Assembly (NCBI GenBank): GCA_035630295.1
Contig: DASQKY010000016.1
Location: 17,658 to 81,657 of the forward strand
Direction: 5' to 3'
Length of the DNA stretch: 64,000 nucleotides
DNA from: Acidimicrobiales bacterium
Lineage (GTDB): Bacteria; Actinomycetota; Acidimicrobiia; Acidimicrobiales; Iamiaceae
A program made the translations under genes and the position numbers. Numbering within the stretch: the stretch's first letter is position 1; each line of letters starts with the position of its first letter. The notes under the pieces are model-generated. The model was not told the DNA's origin, did not search any database, and worked only from the letters and a program-made list of their open reading frames with translations. Positions 44,469 to 53,407 of this stretch are shown one piece after another.

Positions 44469-46130
44469 ATGGCCGTGGGTGAGCCGACCGGTGTGTCCCT
44501 GGCCGCGGCCCACGAGGCCATCGCGGCCCGGGTCGGCGACCGCGACGCCCTGGTGTGGCGGGGCCGCACCTGGTCCTGGGCCGAGGTGGCCGACCGGACG
44601 GCCCGGTTGGCCGCCGTGCTCCGGGCCCACGACGTGGGGCCGGTGGCCGACCCCGCCCCCGAGCCCTGGGCCTCGCCCCACGAGCACCTGGCCCTGGTCC
44701 TGCTGAACGGCAACGAGTACCTGGAGGGCATGGTCGGCGCGGCCCGGGCCCGGGCCGCGGCGGTGAACATCAACTGGCGCTACACGGCGCCGGAGATGGT
44801 CGAGGTGCTCGACGACGCCTCGGCCGCGGCGGTGGCCTACCACGGGCGCTACGCCGAGGTGGTGGCCGACGCCGTGGCCCGCATGGCCGTGCCCCCCCGG
44901 CTGCTGCTGCGGGTCGACGACGGCAGCGGCGACCCGCTCCTGCCCGGGGCCCTGGACTACGAGGCGGCCCTGGCCGCGGCCCAGCCCGCCCCGCCCGACC
45001 CGGCGTGGAACGGGGACGACCGCTACGTGCTCTACACCGGCGGCACCACCGGGCGGCCCAAGGGGGTGCTGTGGCGCCAGGCCGACTTCCTGACCACCTG
45101 CCTGGGCATCACCGCCACCCACGACGAGCTGGTCGAGGCGGCCGGCCGCGAGCGGCGCCTCCGGGCCCTGCCCGCCCCGCCGTTCATGCACGGCGCCGCC
45201 CACTGGAACGCCCTCAGCGCCTGGATGGGCGGTGGCACCGTGGTGATCCAGGACGTGGTCGAGCGCTTCGACCCCGGCGACGTGGTCGACACGTGCATCC
45301 GGGAGGAGGCCACGTCGCTGCTGGTGGTGGGGGACGCCTTCGCCCGGCCGCTGGTGGCCGAGCTGCGGGCCCGGCCCCGCCCCCTGCGCCTGCGCCACCT
45401 CCTGACCGGCGGCACCACCCTGTCGGCCCCGGTCAAGGCCGACCTCCTGGACCTGGTCCCCGGCCTCCAGATCGTGGACGTCCTCGGCTCCTCGGAGACG
45501 GGCCGCCAGGCCATCACCCGCTCCGGCGGCGCCTCGCCGGGCACCGCCCCGGGGGCCCGGCCGGCCATCAGGGGCTCGTTCCGGCCCGAGGCCACCACCG
45601 TCGTGGTCAGCGAGGACCGCAGCCGCGTCCTGCCCCCCGACGATCGCTCGCTGGGGTGGCTGGCCCAGGGGGGCCGGGTGCCGCTGGGCTACCTGGGCGA
45701 TCCCGAGAAGACGGCGGCCACCTTCCCGGTGATCGAGGGGGCCCGCTACTCGGTGGCCGGCGACCGGGCCCACTGGACCGACGACGGGCGGGTCGAGCTG
45801 CTGGGCCGGGAGGCGGCCTGCATCAACACCGGGGGCGAGAAGGTCTTCGCCGAGGAGGTGGAGCGGGCCCTGGCCCACCACCCCGGGGTGGCCGACTGCC
45901 TGGTGGTGGGCCGACCCCACGAGCGCTTCGGCCAGGAGATCGTGGCCGTGGCCGCCGTCCGCCCCGGCGCCGTGGTCGAGCTCGACGCGCTGCGGGCCGT
46001 GGCCGCCGACCACCTGGCCCCCTACAAGCTGCCTCGGGCCCTGGTGACCGTGGACGCGGTGCGCCGCAGCCCCAGCGGCAAGCCCGACTACGCCTGGGCC
46101 CGCGACGCCGCCGTGGCCGCCGCTCCCTGA
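44469..46130 (+). CDS. Acyl-CoA synthetase / AMP-forming ligase
   Basis: 553 aa, ANL superfamily: activates a carboxylic acid to acyl-AMP, then acyl-CoA. Motifs: YVLYTGGTTGRPKGVLW (P-loop), PPFMHGAAHWNAL, LGSSETGRQAI, SVAGDRAHWTDDGRVELLGRE, GGEKVFAEEVE, and the C-terminal SPSGKPDYAWAR with the acyl-adenylation lysine. Similar in layout to actinobacterial FadD-type ligases. GGAGGAG (44459-44465) sits 3-4 nt before the ATG. Substrate unknown; the FadD3-like subgroup and steroid or fatty acids are possible. Confidence 0.9.
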   Translation: MAVGEPTGVSLAAAHEAIAARVGDRDALVWRGRTWSWAEVADRTARLAAVLRAHDVGPVADPAPEPWASPHEHLALVLLNGNEYLEGMVGAARARAAAVNINWRYTAPEMVEVLDDASAAAVAYHGRYAEVVADAVARMAVPPRLLLRVDDGSGDPLLPGALDYEAALAAAQPAPPDPAWNGDDRYVLYTGGTTGRPKGVLWRQADFLTTCLGITATHDELVEAAGRERRLRALPAPPFMHGAAHWNALSAWMGGGTVVIQDVVERFDPGDVVDTCIREEATSLLVVGDAFARPLVAELRARPRPLRLRHLLTGGTTLSAPVKADLLDLVPGLQIVDVLGSSETGRQAITRSGGASPGTAPGARPAIRGSFRPEATTVVVSEDRSRVLPPDDRSLGWLAQGGRVPLGYLGDPEKTAATFPVIEGARYSVAGDRAHWTDDGRVELLGREAACINTGGEKVFAEEVERALAHHPGVADCLVVGRPHERFGQEIVAVAAVRPGAVVELDALRAVAADHLAPYKLPRALVTVDAVRRSPSGKPDYAWARDAAVAAAP

Positions 46131-46171
46131 CCCCGTCGCATGGGGATCGGGGGGGCCGGCGGGGACGCCCC

Positions 46172-46237
46172 ACGCGGTGCGGCGGGTGGACGACGGCCGA
46201 CCTGGCCGCCCACCTGGTGGTGCGGGAGCGCAAACCC
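46172..46237 (+). pseudogene. Remnant of a TIGR03085-type gene
   Basis: An in-frame stretch reading GWTTADLAAHLVVRERKP closely matches the N-terminal signature of the actinobacterial TIGR03085 (DinB/mycothiol-dependent-like) proteins, CxGWTTADLAAHLVLRERRP. There is no start codon context, and the similarity stops before the convergent tetR gene at 46262, so only about 22 codons survive. The rest of 46131-46261 shows nothing else. Family assignment is from memory of the signature. Confidence 0.5.
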
Positions 46238-46261
46238 GTTGGCCGCGCCGCGTCGGCCGGG

Positions 46262-46849
46262 TCAGGGGCCGGCGACGGGGCCCACGCCGCGGTCGCGGAG
46301 GCCGGGGCCGATGAGGTCGCGCACGAAGCGGGCCAGGGCGTCGCGACCGGCCTGGTCGGGTACCGGGTCGAGCACGGCCACCTCGTAGAGGGCGGTCACC
46401 GACCAGGCGGCCAGGCGGGCGTCGGGGGAGCCGCCCCACAGCTCGGCCAGGCGCCGGACCCGGTCGGCCCGGGCGGCCAGCACCACCGGGTGGTCCAACA
46501 GGCCGCTGCGGGCGATGAGGCGCCAGGTGTCGGCGTTCAGCCGGGTGTAGCGGGCATAGGCCCGGCCCAGGGCCTCGAGCTGGGCGGCCAGGTCGGTGCC
46601 GGGATCGAGGGCGGCCAGCACCTCGCGGTCGAGCCGTTCCAGGGTGCGGGCGGCCAGGGCCACCAGCAGCCCGGTCCGGTCCTTGAAGTAGTTGTAGACC
46701 AGGCCGCGGGACACCTGGGCGGCATCGGCGATCTCCTCGAAGGTGACCTCCGAGGGGAGGCGGTCGGCCAGGGCCCGCTCGGCGGCGTCGAGGATCAGCG
46801 CCCGCCGGACCCCCGGGTCGAGGCGGGTTCGCGTCGTCCTGCCGGCCAT
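46262..46849 (-). CDS. TetR family transcriptional regulator
   Basis: 195 aa. N-terminal HTH: VRRALILDAAERALADR then VTFEEIADAAQVSRGLVYNYFKDRTGLLVAL (recognition helix VSRGLVYNYF). The C-terminal ligand and dimer domain is all-helical. It lies 26 bp after the transporter ATPase gene in the same orientation, so it is probably the last gene of the peptide-transporter operon and could autoregulate it through the palindrome at 53203-53214 (inference). Confidence 0.88.
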   Translation of the reverse strand: MAGRTTRTRLDPGVRRALILDAAERALADRLPSEVTFEEIADAAQVSRGLVYNYFKDRTGLLVALAARTLERLDREVLAALDPGTDLAAQLEALGRAYARYTRLNADTWRLIARSGLLDHPVVLAARADRVRRLAELWGGSPDARLAAWSVTALYEVAVLDPVPDQAGRDALARFVRDLIGPGLRDRGVGPVAGP

Positions 46850-46875
46850 GCCCTCTGCCCCCGGCCGGCCGAGGC

Positions 46876-48093
46876 TCAGCCCTGGTCGGGCCCGCTGCGT
46901 GCGGCCCGGCCGCTGGTGGCCAGGTCGACCTGTACGTCGACCAGCGGGTGGTGGCAAGCCACGAAGCGCCCGTCGCCGGTGGGGGCCATGATCGGCACCA
47001 CCTCGACGCAGTCCTGCTGGGCCCGGGGGCACCGGGTCCGGAAGTGGCACCCGCTGGGCGGGGCCAGGGGCGAGGGCAGCTCGCCGGCCAGGGCCTCCCG
47101 CTGCTGGTGGCGCAGGTCCGGGTCGGGCTCGGGGATGGCGGCCAGCAGGGCGTCGGTGTACGGGTGGGCGGGCCGGGAGTAGATGATCTCCGGCGGTCCC
47201 ACCTCGCACATCCGGCCCAGGTACATCACCGCCACCCGGTCGCTCACGTTCTTGACCACGGCCAGGTCGTGGGCGATGAAGACCAGGGTAAGGCCGTAGC
47301 GGGCCTTCAGGTCCTCGAGCAGGTTGAGGATCTGGGCTTGGACCGAGACGTCGAGGGCCGAGACCGGCTCGTCGCAGATGATGAGGTCGGGCTCGGTGAC
47401 CACCGAGCGGGCGATGGAGATGCGCTGGCACTGGCCGCCCGAGAACTGGTGGGGGCGCCGGCCCCAGGCCGCCTCGGGGTCGAGGCCGACGGCCTCCAGC
47501 ACCTCGTGCACCTTGGCCCGCTCGGCGTCGGTCATGCGCTGGCCCACCCCGCCCACCACGTGCACCAGGCCCACGGCCGCCCCGGCCAGCAGCAGGGCCA
47601 CGCCCACGGCGAACAGGCCCAGCACGCCGAAGGCCGAGAGCAGCAGGACCACGGCGCCAACCGCGGCCAGGGCCATGCCCACCAGGGTGATGGGGGAGCG
47701 GGGCGGAGGGTCCCAGATGCGGATGCCCTCGGCCACGATGTCCTCGACCTTGCGGTTGGGGTTCAGCGAGGAGATCGGGTCCTGGAAGATCATCTGGAGC
47801 CGGGTGCGGACCCGCCGCAGGGTCTCGCCCCGCAGGGCGGCCAGGTCGGTGCCCTCGAAGAGCACCTTGCCCTCGGTGGGGGGCGGGAGCTGGAGGATGG
47901 CCCGGCCGGTGGTCGACTTGCCGCAGCCCGACTCGCCGACGAGGCCGAGCGTCTCGCCCCGCCGGATGTCCAGGGACACGTCGGTGACGGCGAAGACGGT
48001 GCCCCGCCCGGTGGGGAAGCGGACGTGCAGGTTCTCGACGCGCAGGAGCGCCTCGTCGGCCGGGCCGAGGTGGGCGTCGCCGTGGCCGGCCAT
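46876..48093 (-). CDS. Oligopeptide ABC transporter ATPase (OppF-like) with membrane-helix insertion
   Basis: 405 aa. Canonical nucleotide-binding domain: Walker A GESGCGKST (53-61), Q-loop MIFQDP (Gln104), signature FSGGQCQRI (217-225), Walker B LIICDE (237-242), and the C-terminal Cys-bearing oligopeptide domain CHFRTRCPRAQQDC. Unusually, residues 131-186, between Q-loop and signature motif, form a hydrophobic block able to make two transmembrane helices (about 135-156 and 158-181), absent from normal OppF. It ends the transporter part of the operon; its ATG shares a base with the preceding stop. Confidence 0.9.
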   Translation of the reverse strand: MAGHGDAHLGPADEALLRVENLHVRFPTGRGTVFAVTDVSLDIRRGETLGLVGESGCGKSTTGRAILQLPPPTEGKVLFEGTDLAALRGETLRRVRTRLQMIFQDPISSLNPNRKVEDIVAEGIRIWDPPPRSPITLVGMALAAVGAVVLLLSAFGVLGLFAVGVALLLAGAAVGLVHVVGGVGQRMTDAERAKVHEVLEAVGLDPEAAWGRRPHQFSGGQCQRISIARSVVTEPDLIICDEPVSALDVSVQAQILNLLEDLKARYGLTLVFIAHDLAVVKNVSDRVAVMYLGRMCEVGPPEIIYSRPAHPYTDALLAAIPEPDPDLRHQQREALAGELPSPLAPPSGCHFRTRCPRAQQDCVEVVPIMAPTGDGRFVACHHPLVDVQVDLATSGRAARSGPDQG

Positions 48094-49310
48094 CAGCGGG
48101 TCCCTTCGGGGGCGGGGGGAGCGGGCGGGGGGTCGTCGCGAGCCGGGGCGGCATCGCCGGTGGTGCCGTCCCCGGCGCCGGTGGCCACCTCGCGGGGCGG
48201 GGTGGAGGGGGGGTCGGTGGCCGCGCCCGAGGCCTCGTCGGCCGGCGTGTCCAGGACGGGCTCGGCCGCCACGGCGTCGCCCGGCTCGCGCTCCTGGGCG
48301 TGCTCCACCACCGAGGCCAGGGTGGTCTGCTCCGAGGCGATGCCCACCGGGTACCAGCACCGGTACAGGTGGCCGTCGCCGGCGTCCTCCAGCGGGGGCT
48401 CCACCTCGTGGCACCGCTCCCGAGCGTACGGGCAGCGGGGGGCGAAGCGGCAGCCCCGGGGCGGGTGGAGCAGGTCGGGCGGGCGCCCGCCGATGGCCTC
48501 CAGCCGGGTGTGGCTGGGCAGGTCGAGGCGGGGGATCGACTTGAGCAGGGCCTCGGTGTAGGGGTGGCGCATCTCGCGGAAGAGCACGTCGGTGGGGGCC
48601 TTCTCCACGATGCGGCCCCCGTACATCACCGCGATGTCGTCGGCCCGGGTGGCCACCACGCCCAGGTCGTGGGTGACCAGGACCACGCCCATGCGGCGCT
48701 CCTCCTGCTGGGCGGCCAGCAGGTCGAGGATCTGGGCCTGGACGGTGACGTCGAGGGCGGTGGTGGGCTCATCGGCGAAGAGCAGCGCCGGGCCGCAGGC
48801 CAGGGCGATGGCGATGACCACCCGCTGGCGCATGCCGCCCGAGAGCTCGTGCGGGTACTGCGAGAGGCGGCGCTCGGGCTCGGGGATGCCCACCGACCGC
48901 AGCAGGGCCACGGCCGCCTCCCGCTGCTGGACGCCGGAGTAGTCCAGGTGCTCCCGGATGGACTCGATGATCTGTTGGCCGATCTTCTGGACCGGGTTCA
49001 GGGCCGTCATGGGGTCCTGGAACACCATGGCCATCTGGGCGCCCCACACCTTGCGCAGGGCCCGGGGCGAGGCGCCGACCATCTCGAAGCTGTCGAAGCG
49101 CACGCTGCCGGTGACGGTGGCGTTGTTGGGGACCAGCCCCATGATCGAGCGGGACAGGACGGACTTGCCCGAGCCGGACTCGCCCACGATGCCCAGGGTG
49201 TGCCCCCGGTCGAGGGTGAAGGACACGTCCTCCACGGCCCGGACGGGGCCGCGGGGCGTCCCGAAGGTGGTGGAGATGGCCCGGACATCGAGGAGGTGGT
49301 CGGTGCTCAC
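48093..49310 (-). CDS. Oligopeptide ABC transporter ATPase (OppD-like)
   Basis: 405 aa from GTG 49310 (GTGA overlap with the permease gene). Walker A GESGSGKS (43-50), Q-loop [12 protein letters not shown], signature [12 protein letters not shown], Walker [14 protein letters not shown], and the C-terminal [14 protein letters not shown] iron-sulfur/Cys motif typical of Opp/Dpp ATPases. A Pro/Ala/Asp-rich tail of about 75 residues (330-405) has no counterpart in OppF here and looks disordered. Confidence 0.92.
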   Translation of the reverse strand: MSTDHLLDVRAISTTFGTPRGPVRAVEDVSFTLDRGHTLGIVGESGSGKSVLSRSIMGLVPNNATVTGSVRFDSFEMVGASPRALRKVWGAQMAMVFQDPMTALNPVQKIGQQIIESIREHLDYSGVQQREAAVALLRSVGIPEPERRLSQYPHELSGGMRQRVVIAIALACGPALLFADEPTTALDVTVQAQILDLLAAQQEERRMGVVLVTHDLGVVATRADDIAVMYGGRIVEKAPTDVLFREMRHPYTEALLKSIPRLDLPSHTRLEAIGGRPPDLLHPPRGCRFAPRCPYARERCHEVEPPLEDAGDGHLYRCWYPVGIASEQTTLASVVEHAQEREPGDAVAAEPVLDTPADEASGAATDPPSTPPREVATGAGDGTTGDAAPARDDPPPAPPAPEGTR

Positions 49311-50290
49311 AGCGCGCTGTCCCGGACGTCGAACTTCCGGCGCACGGCGTCGCCCAGGTAGTTGAGGGCCATCAAGGTCAGGAACACCGCCACGATCGGG
49401 GAGAACAGGGCGTTGGTGGGGGCGTTCCGGACGTTGCGGTTCTCGGCGATCATGTTCCCCCACGACGGGGTGGGCAGCTCGATGCCGACCCCCAGGATGC
49501 TCAGGCCGCCCTCGGCGATGATGGCCACGCCCACGCCCAGCAGGGCGATGGAGAACATGGCGGGCAGCACGTTGGGCAGCACCTCCCGGACCATCAGGCG
49601 GGCGTTCTTCGCCCCCTGGGCCCGGGCGGCCAGCACGAACTCGCGCTGGGCCCAGCTCAGGGTGGTGGCCCGGGTGATGCGGGCCAGGAGCGGGATGGCC
49701 ACCACGCCGAGGGCGATGATCAGGATCTGGATGGTGGTGAGGCCGCTCTTGGGCACCTCGGCCGCCGCCCCCCCGGTGGCCGCCGCCGCCCCGCTGCCCT
49801 GGCCCGGGTCGGGGCGGAGGAAGGCGACCAGGCTGAGGGCCAGCACCAGCTGGGGGAAGGCCAGCAGGATGTCGAACAGGCTGGAGAGGAAGGTGTCGGC
49901 CCGGCCCCGGCGGAACCCCGAGATCAGCCCCAGCGTGCCCCCCACCACCAGCCCGAGGAGCACCGAGCCCACGCCCACCAGCAGCGACGAACGGGCCCCG
50001 AAGACCAGGCGGGACAGGACGTCGCGCCCCAGGGCGTCGCCGCCCAGGATGTGGCCGTCGGACATGAGCCCCTGCCGGGCCAGGCCCCGGACCGGCTGGG
50101 TGGGGTCGTCGACGGGCAGGACGGGGGCCAGGATGGCCACCAGGGCCACCAGGATCAGCCACGCCGCCGACAGCCACCCGATGACGCCCAGGCCCGGTCG
50201 CTTGGCCCCGCCGGCCGCCGCCGCGTCCTCGACCTCGGCCGGCGCCTCGGGGGTGGGCGGGTCGACGATGTCAGGAGGCAGCGCGGACAT
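49307..50290 (-). CDS. Oligopeptide ABC transporter permease (DppC/OppC-like)
   Basis: 327 aa. Cytoplasmic acidic N terminus, about six transmembrane segments, and the EAA-type coupling loop AARAQGAKNARLMVREVLPN. HILGGDALGRDVLSRLVFGARSSL is the standard OppC block. A Gly/Ala-rich loop (about residues 170-190) is extra. Overlaps the upstream permease gene by 20 bp. Confidence 0.93.
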   Translation of the reverse strand: MSALPPDIVDPPTPEAPAEVEDAAAAGGAKRPGLGVIGWLSAAWLILVALVAILAPVLPVDDPTQPVRGLARQGLMSDGHILGGDALGRDVLSRLVFGARSSLLVGVGSVLLGLVVGGTLGLISGFRRGRADTFLSSLFDILLAFPQLVLALSLVAFLRPDPGQGSGAAAATGGAAAEVPKSGLTTIQILIIALGVVAIPLLARITRATTLSWAQREFVLAARAQGAKNARLMVREVLPNVLPAMFSIALLGVGVAIIAEGGLSILGVGIELPTPSWGNMIAENRNVRNAPTNALFSPIVAVFLTLMALNYLGDAVRRKFDVRDSAL

Positions 50291-51425
50291 TGCGGATCCG
50301 GGGGTCGAGGATGGAGTAGACGATGTCGAGCACGGCGTTGATCAGCACGAAGGCGATGGCCACGATGGCCACGCAGCTCTGGAGCACCACGTACTGGCGG
50401 CGCAGGATCGACTCGGCGATGAGCGAGCCCATGCCCGGGATGCCGAAGATGACCTCGATCACCACGGCCCCGCCGATCAGGGCCCCGACGTTGAGGCCGG
50501 CCACGGTGAGCAGGGTGAGGCTGGAGGGCCGGAGGGCGTGGCGCCACAGCACCCGGCTGCTGGACACGCCCTTCGACTTGGCCATGAGGATGAAGTCCTC
50601 CTGGAGGGTCTGGATCATGTCGCTGCGGAGCAGGCGCATGTAGACCGCGATCTGGCCCACGGCCAGGCTGACCGCGGGCAGGACCATCTGCCGGAAGTGG
50701 TCGCCCATGGTGTCCAACCCGAACTCGGCGTAGCCCTGGGGGTTCACCGGCAGCGACGAGCGCACGCCGATCCAGTAGGCCAGCAGCAGGGCCAGGGCGA
50801 AGTTGGGCAGCGACAGCATCCCGAAGGCGCTGGCGTTGGCGATCCGGTCGAACAGGCCGTTCTGCCGGTAGGCCGTCAGCACCCCGAGGGGGATGGCGAT
50901 GAGCAGGGCGATGAGCTGGGAGTAGAGGATGAGCTGGAGCGAGGCCGGCACGGCCCGCGACACCTTGTCCTCCACCGGCCGGGTGCTCGACACGGTGTAC
51001 TCGTTGCCCAGGTCGCCGGTGGCGAAGTCGCTGACCCAGCTGACGTACTGCGAGGGGAGCGAGTCGTTGAGCCCCAGGTCCTCGCGGATGGCGTCCTTGC
51101 GCTCCTGCACCACCCGCCGGGCCGTCTCGTCCTCACCGCTGGTGCTCAGGGGTACGAGCAGGTCCTCGGGCTCGCCCGGCAGCAGCCGCACGAGCAGGAA
51201 GGTGAAGATGGTGACCACGAAGAGCACCACGGTGAGCTGGGCCAGCTTGCGGGCCACCTGGGCCACGCCCAGCGTCGCCACCGCCGCCCCCAGGAGGAGG
51301 GCGGCGATGGCGAGCAGGAGGACGAGGGTGTTGCCGGTGGCCACCAGCACGACGGCCACCACCAGGCCCACGAGCACCGCCGAGACGGTGACCAGGGTCT
51401 TGAGGAGGGGGGAAGAGGAGAGCAC
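50271..51425 (-). CDS. Oligopeptide ABC transporter permease (DppB/OppB-like)
   Basis: 384 aa from GTG 51425. The typical OppB region begins at about residue 60 (LAQLTVVLFVVTIFTFLLVRLLPG) and includes the coupling loop AKSKGVSSSRVLWRHALRPSSLTLLT and EVIFGIPGMGSLI. Before it lie two additional hydrophobic helices (about 8-29 and 31-54), unlike standard OppB. 29 bp downstream of the binding-protein gene. Confidence 0.92.
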   Translation of the reverse strand: MLSSSPLLKTLVTVSAVLVGLVVAVVLVATGNTLVLLLAIAALLLGAAVATLGVAQVARKLAQLTVVLFVVTIFTFLLVRLLPGEPEDLLVPLSTSGEDETARRVVQERKDAIREDLGLNDSLPSQYVSWVSDFATGDLGNEYTVSSTRPVEDKVSRAVPASLQLILYSQLIALLIAIPLGVLTAYRQNGLFDRIANASAFGMLSLPNFALALLLAYWIGVRSSLPVNPQGYAEFGLDTMGDHFRQMVLPAVSLAVGQIAVYMRLLRSDMIQTLQEDFILMAKSKGVSSSRVLWRHALRPSSLTLLTVAGLNVGALIGGAVVIEVIFGIPGMGSLIAESILRRQYVVLQSCVAIVAIAFVLINAVLDIVYSILDPRIRNVRAAS

Positions 51426-51454
51426 GCGTGGATCCGGGCTCGGTCAGGCCGGGT

Positions 51455-53104
51455 TCACTGCTCGACCCAGATGCCCTGGACCGGGTGCCCGGTGGGCAGG
51501 CCCTTGAACGGGGCGGAGCCGTCGGGCAGCTTGGGCTGCTCCTCGGCCGAGAAGCCGTGGACCTCGGGTCGGCTGCCCACGATCCACTCGGTCCAGTTGG
51601 CCCACAGGCTCCACACCTGCTCGCCGAAGCGGCGGTTCAGGTCCTGGTAGATCTGCTTGCGGGCGTCGGGGTCGGGCTCGGAGCGGCCCTCGTCGAGGAG
51701 GCGCTGGATCTCCGGGTCGTCGATGCGGGCGAAGTTGGCCGGCGAGCCGGTCGACCACCACACGTAGAGCTCGTCGGGGTCGCCGCCCGGGTAGTTGCGG
51801 AAGCCCTGGATCTGGAAGTCGCCGGCGATGGCGTTGGAGATCAGCTCGGCCTGTTCGATGGTGGTCAGGTTGATGTCCATGCCGATGTTCCCGAACGCCT
51901 GCTGGACGTACTGGGCGATCTGCTGGGTCTGGGTGCCCGGCGTGGCCTGGTAGGTGAGCTCGATGGGGCCGTTCTCGGCCTCGTACTCCTCGACCAGGCG
52001 GGTGGCCTCCTCGATGTCACCCTCCTTGGGGAAGCCGGTCTCCTCCAGGTAGCCGATCGACCCGGGGGCGAAGGGGCCGGTGGCCTGCTGGAACAGGCCC
52101 TGGTTGATGACCTGCCGGTAGTCCTCGCGGTCGATGGAGAGGGCCAGGGCCTGGCGCACCCGGATGTCGTCCAGCGGGGGCTCGGACGTGTTCATCTGCA
52201 GGAACGTGACCTCGGCGTTCTCGGCCGACTCGTACGTGTTGGCCTGGCCGTTCTCCTTCAGGTCGCGCAAGGTGAGGAACTCGGGTGCCCCGGAGGCGTG
52301 CAGCAGGTCGATGTTGCCCGACTCCATGGCGTTGACCCGCTGCTCGGGCTCGATGATGGGCCGGAAGCGGATCTCGTCGAGGTAGGGGTAGGGCTGGCCG
52401 TCGGGGGCGTCCTGCCAGTAGTTGGGGTTCTTGACCGCCACGAACTCCTGGTTGACCTCCCAGCTCTCCAGCTTGAACGGCCCGGTGCCGATCAGCTCGG
52501 TGTCGCAGGCGTCCTCGTTGTCGAGCTGGGCCTGGGCCAGGATGCCGATGCGCCCGCTGCCGTGCAGGAAGGCCGGGAAGGCCACCCACGGCACCTTGGT
52601 GGTCACCGTGACCTCCATGTCCCCGGTGACCTCGACGGTGTCGATGTTGGCCAGGACGAACCGGAACAGCAGCACGTTGGGCCGGTTGTCGTACGAGCCC
52701 CGGTAGGCGTCCAGGTTGTTCTTGACCACCTCGGCGGTGAGGTCGGTGCCGTCGTGGAACTTGATGCCGTCCCGGAGGGTGATGGTCCACTCGTCGTAGG
52801 AGTCGTTGGGGGTGACCGACTTGGCCAGGTAGGGCACGTACTCGCCCGCGGCGTTGGGGGCGGTGAGCGTGTCGTAGACGGTCCGGGCCACCATGATCCC
52901 GGAGATGGCCAGCTGGGCCTCCGGCAGGCACCAGCCATCGGTGGTCTCGGCCTCCAGGGCGTAGGTCACCGACCCACCGCGCTCGGGGTCACCGACCTCC
53001 GTGTTCTCGTCGCCCCCTTCCTTTCCTCCGCAGGAGGCGACGACCAGCGCCAGCGGAAGCAGGACGGCGAGAAGGCGGTGGGACCGCCGACGAACGTGGA
53101 TCAC
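51455..53104 (-). CDS. Peptide ABC transporter substrate-binding lipoprotein
   Basis: 549 aa, family 5 solute-binding protein (OppA/DppA). Lipoprotein signal with lipobox VVASC, Cys25, followed by an acidic linker. Conserved core: YVPYLAKSVTPNDSYDEWTITLRDGIKFHDGTDLTAEVVKNNLDAY and GTGPFKLESW. Start GTG 53104 chosen because it gives a clean lipoprotein signal and has AGGGGG upstream. First gene of a dppABC-oppDF-tetR-like operon with a strong promoter. Confidence 0.93.
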   Translation of the reverse strand: MIHVRRRSHRLLAVLLPLALVVASCGGKEGGDENTEVGDPERGGSVTYALEAETTDGWCLPEAQLAISGIMVARTVYDTLTAPNAAGEYVPYLAKSVTPNDSYDEWTITLRDGIKFHDGTDLTAEVVKNNLDAYRGSYDNRPNVLLFRFVLANIDTVEVTGDMEVTVTTKVPWVAFPAFLHGSGRIGILAQAQLDNEDACDTELIGTGPFKLESWEVNQEFVAVKNPNYWQDAPDGQPYPYLDEIRFRPIIEPEQRVNAMESGNIDLLHASGAPEFLTLRDLKENGQANTYESAENAEVTFLQMNTSEPPLDDIRVRQALALSIDREDYRQVINQGLFQQATGPFAPGSIGYLEETGFPKEGDIEEATRLVEEYEAENGPIELTYQATPGTQTQQIAQYVQQAFGNIGMDINLTTIEQAELISNAIAGDFQIQGFRNYPGGDPDELYVWWSTGSPANFARIDDPEIQRLLDEGRSEPDPDARKQIYQDLNRRFGEQVWSLWANWTEWIVGSRPEVHGFSAEEQPKLPDGSAPFKGLPTGHPVQGIWVEQ

Positions 53105-53202
53105 GAGGAACCCCCTGTGGCGGGATGGAGCCGCTCGAGGCGGCCCACCCAAACGGTTCGGTGAGGTGGATTGGGCTTGGCAACCACGTCGTGGGCGGCT
53201 TG

Positions 53203-53214
53203 TGACGGCCGTCA
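53203..53214. promoter_or_regulatory. Palindromic operator TGACGGCCGTCA
   Basis: Perfect 12-bp palindrome at about +13 to +24 of the transporter transcript. Its half-sites are the same as those of TGACGG-A-CCGTCA at 29090-29102. A repressor bound here would block early elongation. The operon-encoded TetR is the natural candidate. Confidence 0.5.
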
Positions 53215-53225
53215 TGGCGGTGTGG

Positions 53226-53261
53226 CGGCGGCAACCTAGAACGTCCTTGGCAATGCGTCAA
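53226..53261 (-). promoter_or_regulatory. Strong sigma-A-type promoter of the peptide transporter operon
   Basis: On the minus strand TTGACG (53261 to 53256), 17-bp spacer, TAGGTT (53238 to 53233); predicted start near 53226 and leader of about 121 nt. This is the best -35/-10 pair in the window. Within the 303-bp gap 53105-53407, apart from this promoter, the operator and the TPR-gene promoter, nothing else is seen. Confidence 0.75.
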
Positions 53262-53395
53262 CAAACCGCGTTCAGGAAGCGTGGCCGCCCCCGTGAGGCG
53301 GGTCCGCGGCCGGCCCCGGGCCCCGGGCCGTGGTCGGAAGGGGGCGGGCCCCACGCCTCCGGGAGCGGTTGCCGGGCCGGCCGGGGACCCGGCGA

Positions 53396-53407
53396 TAGGG
53401 TCGGCCC
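53396..53407 (+). promoter_or_regulatory. Leaderless promoter of the TPR gene
   Basis: TAGGGT (53396-53401), 6 nt, GTG 53408. Transcript start coincides with the start codon. Confidence 0.55.
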
